NCBI GenBank assembly: GCA_030068145.1
Contig: JAPJBO010000052.1
Coordinates: forward strand, 310,001 to 374,000
DNA from: Diplonema papillatum
Lineage: Eukaryota > Euglenozoa > Diplonemea > Diplonemida > Diplonemidae
Direction of reading: 5' to 3'
Length of the DNA: 64,000 nucleotides
The position numbers were made by a program, and so were the translations under genes. Shown here in pieces: positions 61,008-64,000 of this stretch (positions within the stretch are counted from its first letter, which is position 1; every line of letters begins with the position of its first letter). The notes beneath the pieces were generated by a model that saw nothing but the letters and a program-made list of their open reading frames with translations, searched no databases and had not been told where the DNA came from.

Positions 61008-61219
61008 CATGCAGGGTCAAAACCTTGTGTCTTTTTGAAAATGGCAAAAAAAAAAATTCCGGAAAAAAATTGGGTTTTTTGAATTTCAAAAGTTTGGAAC
61101 AAACTCTGCAGTAATTTTTGAGGAAGTTGAGCAAATTTTTTTTTTTCCAAAAAAATTTTTAGGGCTCCATCAGGCCCGCGGGAGCGTTTTAAAAAGACAC
61201 AAGGTTTTGACCCTGCATG
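61008..61219. mobile_element. CATG-MITE copy (212 bp), mismatched flanks
   Basis: Complete termini; left flank TTAA, right flank TTAC. The right flank continues into the A repeat of the YR element (GGTTACCTTACC), so the left side was replaced after insertion. Confidence 0.9.
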
Positions 61220-61407
61220 TTACCTTACCCCTCCCGTACACTTCGATCCCCGTTCTTTTTCCACCCATCCCGCCCTGTAGGTTCGTTCTCGTTCAGAAGG
61301 TCTTTTTCGCCCTGTCTGGCCGAGACGTTCATCCCCTTCGCTTAGTTAACCTTTCTGGTTCCCGTTTTCCCCGTTTATCTTTACACCTGCCGCGCGAAGA
61401 AGAATTC
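61220..61407 (+). repeat. Relic A-B terminal repeat of a second YR element
   Basis: The 3' half of A (TTACCTTACCCCTCCCGTAC) joins a full B repeat (61280-61407) with a few changes from 59882-60069. No internal ORFs accompany it. Confidence 0.88.
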
Positions 61408-62270
61408 CCCACTGTGTGTTCGTTTCTTGTTTTTCGGGTTTCGGGGGCCTTTCCGAGGTCCCTCAGGGGTGGAAAAGGCCTCTCGGCAGGGAAAACGGTC
61501 GCCACTCGGGACCCCTTCGAAAAAAACACAGTGGGCTGATCATGATCATTTGCCAAATTTGCCACCTGAAACCACATCCAGGATTTGGGCTCAGGGTAGT
61601 GCGGTCAACGAAAACTCTAGTTTCCCTTTCTACTTTCTCCTACTCTCACGGTGTACGGTTTTTCCCGGCCAAGTCCGGTTTGCAGATTTAGACCGTCAGT
61701 CTAAATCTGCAACAGAAACTACAGGTTAGACGGTAATTCTGGCGCTTTAACTGCGTCGTCTTTAAAGGTGGCGTTTTTATTTCTGGCAGACCGGGATTTT
61801 CCTGACGAGCACGCAACCCGGTGAACTTAATCAAGAGTCGAAGATTAGCGTCGAAACTTCCTGGCTTTTCACGCCACAGCAGAACGACCACACCCTACCC
61901 AAACCCAAGCACCCTCTAAACGCGTTAGGGGACTTCACAAGGTTTCACAACGGAGTGACACAACACCCGAAACGAGTCGCACTCTTTTACTTTTCTCAAC
62001 CCCCCGCCATACCCAAGCCTCTACGGTCAACCGGAGACTTTAAAATACCGACCTTCTAATCCACAAATAACGCTAGAAAAAAAAGAAGAGCAACATTCAA
62101 GAAACGAAAAAGAAAGCAGTAATGCGTGAGGGGGAAAGGCTGGCGGGTGGGCGCTTTTCATCAAAAAACACAGAAGGCCAACATGCTGTGTGTCCGTAGT
62201 TCACCACCAGATTAGCGCTCAATTAGAGTGATCATTTAACAAGTGGGTAGTGAGGGAAAGTTCTGGTTTG
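61408..62270. other. Gene-poor repeat mosaic with a 13-bp hairpin
   Basis: CCCACTGTGT at 61408 and ACACAGTGGG at about 61525 form an inverted pair bounding 127 bases. TGCAGATTTAGAC (61681-61693) and its complement (61699-61711) make a 13-bp hairpin with a 5-base loop. About 61790-62070 is an inverted copy of 34990-35460 without the MITE. No gene recognised. Confidence 0.55.
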
Positions 62271-62893
62271 TCAATCGATGTCGGCCAGACGTCTCTTGGC
62301 TGGGGGAGCCCCAAAACCAAATGTTTGGAGTCCGGCCGTTCTCGGGCGCTTCTGCGCTTTTTTTGCTGCCGTGTGCGCACGGTGCGCTGCTTTGCGCTGG
62401 TCGTTAGTTAGATTCTCTTGCTTGGGCCTTCCTTTTCTCACCACAAGCACAAAGGGCTGATGGCCAGCAGCCACGGGGGTTGCAGCGTCTGCCGTTCTGT
62501 GTTGCCGCCGAGAAACAGACTGGCTTGTTCTAACAGCAGGCGCGCTCGCGGGAGGCTGATCGGTGCCCAAAGGCCCACTTGCAGCCGGTCTTTCTTCGTC
62601 GGCCTCGTTGTCTGGACCCATCGGTTCGGCTTCCTCAATGTCAAGCTCGGCGAGCCGCCGGTATTGGTCGTAGTAGATAGTGAGGGGGTGGAGGGGGGCA
62701 CATCGTTCCACACGGCACGAAGAAGCCCTGCCGCACCCCAGGACTTCACAACCTGCTCCTTCGAAACTGCATCAAGCGCAGAGGCGAGGTAGCTGTATTT
62801 GCGGTCACGGCGCACCTTCATTCGGCCTTCGAGGAGAGCAGTGGGCGGGATCTGACAGTGCGCTTTTAATTGTGGCGGCGTTAATTCTGGCAT
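62271..62893 (-). pseudogene. Small gene of unknown function with a frameshift
   Basis: From the ATG at 62893, MPELTPPQLKAHCQ runs through a helical, charged domain (RDRKYSYLASALDAVSKEQVV cut here) to about 62705. The coding character then passes to another minus frame (LTIYYDQYRRLAELDIEEAEP, an acidic linker, QPFVLVVRKGRPKQ, and a Lys/Ala-rich basic end) that stops at 62271. The switch lies at a C-run (62690-62702), so a one- or two-base indel in the homopolymer is the simplest reading. A short intron or sequencing error is possible. The basic C terminus suggests a nuclear protein. No family recognised. Confidence 0.5.
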
Positions 62894-63811
62894 TTTTATT
62901 TTTTTAATTGCAGTCTGTGAGGATGTTAGCAAGCAGATAGTCGAACCAGGTAAAACAAGGTGGCTTGCCTACTTACGATGCAATGAAGCGGCCTTTGCTC
63001 AGCTCGCAGCGATAGTGAAGGCAGTCCGACACATCTCGGTTTGCCCCGAAATAGCCGGCCATCGTCAAGCAACTGCTCTCTTGCCAGACCTGACACATCC
63101 CGAGTTTACTGCGTGTGTGTGTCTCATGCAGTATGTGCTGGGCCAGCTCACTAGTGGCAATGTGAGGGCAGAGCAGGACCAGCACCGTCCTCGATGCCGA
63201 GCTCGTATTATGAAATATAGCGCGTATTATTAAATATAGCGCGCATTATTAAATATAGCTCGTATTATTAAATAGCTCGTATTATCAAATAGCGCATTTT
63301 TGGCGTTGCCGCCCGTCAGGGTTGGCGTCGTACTGGTGCATGGTCGTCGGCGCGCCCGCCCGTGTCATCGTTTCTGAATAGCCATTTCGGCCGTCTCGAG
63401 GGCCACGATGGAACCGGCATCCGATCCTGCACATTGGACACCGAGCTCTCCCAGCTGTTAATCCATCTCAGCCTCGTTCGGCAGCTCAGTAGGCGGTGCA
63501 CCAGCCATTTTCTTTTTGTTGCCTGGTGACATAATGTGTTTTGTTGTTGGTGAGTCTGTTCAGGGCATTAGCTTGGTCTCCGCCCTTCTCCAGATTTGGA
63601 CCTGCATCGGCTTTTACGTCTTCACTGTTCAGCGATTTCTGCACTTTTGGGGCCCACCGATCAGTATCACATGCTCCTTCTCTCCGGCCTCAAACTATGG
63701 TACATATGGGTGTTCCTCAATGTGCGCGTATTATTAAATATTAGGTGTTTAATTCAGCTAATCCCGAGCAAAGCCCCGGCAGGAGCGCGGATCTCCACCA
63801 AACCGGATCAG
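62894..63811. other. Gene-poor interval with 19-bp tandem repeats
   Basis: GCGCGTATTATTAAATATA-type units (five copies, about 63204-63296) and one more at about 63722-63745. Otherwise only short ORFs. Confidence 0.55.
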
Positions 63812-64000
63812 TCATTTGTTTCTGTTCAACTCGTTTGGCTGGAGAGCGCCCTGCCACTGCTCGCCGGGACTGAATACATGCAGGGGGGGCATGCCAGGCT
63901 GATGCCTGAGGTGCGAGGCGCGGCCCACCTGAGGGGGGGTCGTCGCACGCCGATCGACGGTGCAGCTGTTCCAGCTGAGATCCGTCCTGTCCAGTACTTG
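63812..64000 (-). CDS. Possible C-terminal fragment at the right edge
   Basis: A minus frame is open from the window edge for 62 codons to a TGA at 63812-63814 (starts QVLDRTDLSWNS). The composition is plausible but there is no motif. It could be chance. Confidence 0.2.
   Translation of the reverse strand, partial: QVLDRTDLSWNSCTVDRRATTPPQVGRASHLRHQPGMPPLHVFSPGEQWQGALQPNELNRNK

Overview
This window is nuclear DNA from a eukaryote, probably a single-celled protist. It has long intronless or intron-poor ORFs, no bacterial operon layout, large satellite arrays, and retrotransposon classes known only from eukaryotes. I cannot place it firmly. A chromerid or other alveolate alga would fit the gene style, but that is a guess.

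Positions 1-15.4 kb form the ordinary part. It holds the 3' tail of a gene at the left edge, a minus-strand CAMK/SnRK-type protein kinase (3760-4935), a minus-strand 1,043-residue Ser-rich orphan (8773-11904) and a minus-strand C2-domain protein (14123-15274), separated by 2-4 kb gene-poor gaps. Only one mobile element was found here (610-1267).

Positions 15.4-27.2 kb are dominated by a Penelope-like retroelement on the minus strand (about 18.0-27.1 kb). Its GIY-YIG endonuclease lies upstream of the reverse transcriptase. Downstream of the RT, in the same frame, are a ubiquitin-specific-protease-like (peptidase C19) domain and two CxxC zinc fingers. Its N-terminal region is built on a 192-bp tandem repeat that is open in all three minus frames.

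Positions 27.2-55.5 kb are a nested repeat landscape. A 212-bp inverted-repeat element (called CATG-MITE here) occurs as about 30 full or partial copies; 21 keep a 4-bp NTAN target duplication. A gene of unknown function is duplicated in inverted orientation (29705-30828 and 52238-54104). A transposase-like gene (35943-39881) is broken by five MITEs. Several satellites flank an 8.28-kb inverted-repeat structure (40718-48997) that looks like one insertion into a CTACACCTTGTCCGG satellite.

Positions 55.5-60.07 kb hold a complete tyrosine-recombinase retrotransposon with split direct repeats (A1-ORFs-B1-A2-B2) and gene order gag, recombinase, RT/RNase H, the order I associate with VIPER-type elements. 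An empty copy of its target lies just upstream. From 60.07 kb to the right edge are chimeric repeat fragments, a frameshifted orphan gene (62271-62893) and gene-poor sequence.

The strongest candidates for something new are the protease-bearing Penelope-like element, the 8.28-kb inverted element with its captured exon-like segments, and the NTAN-specific MITE family with paralogous empty sites.
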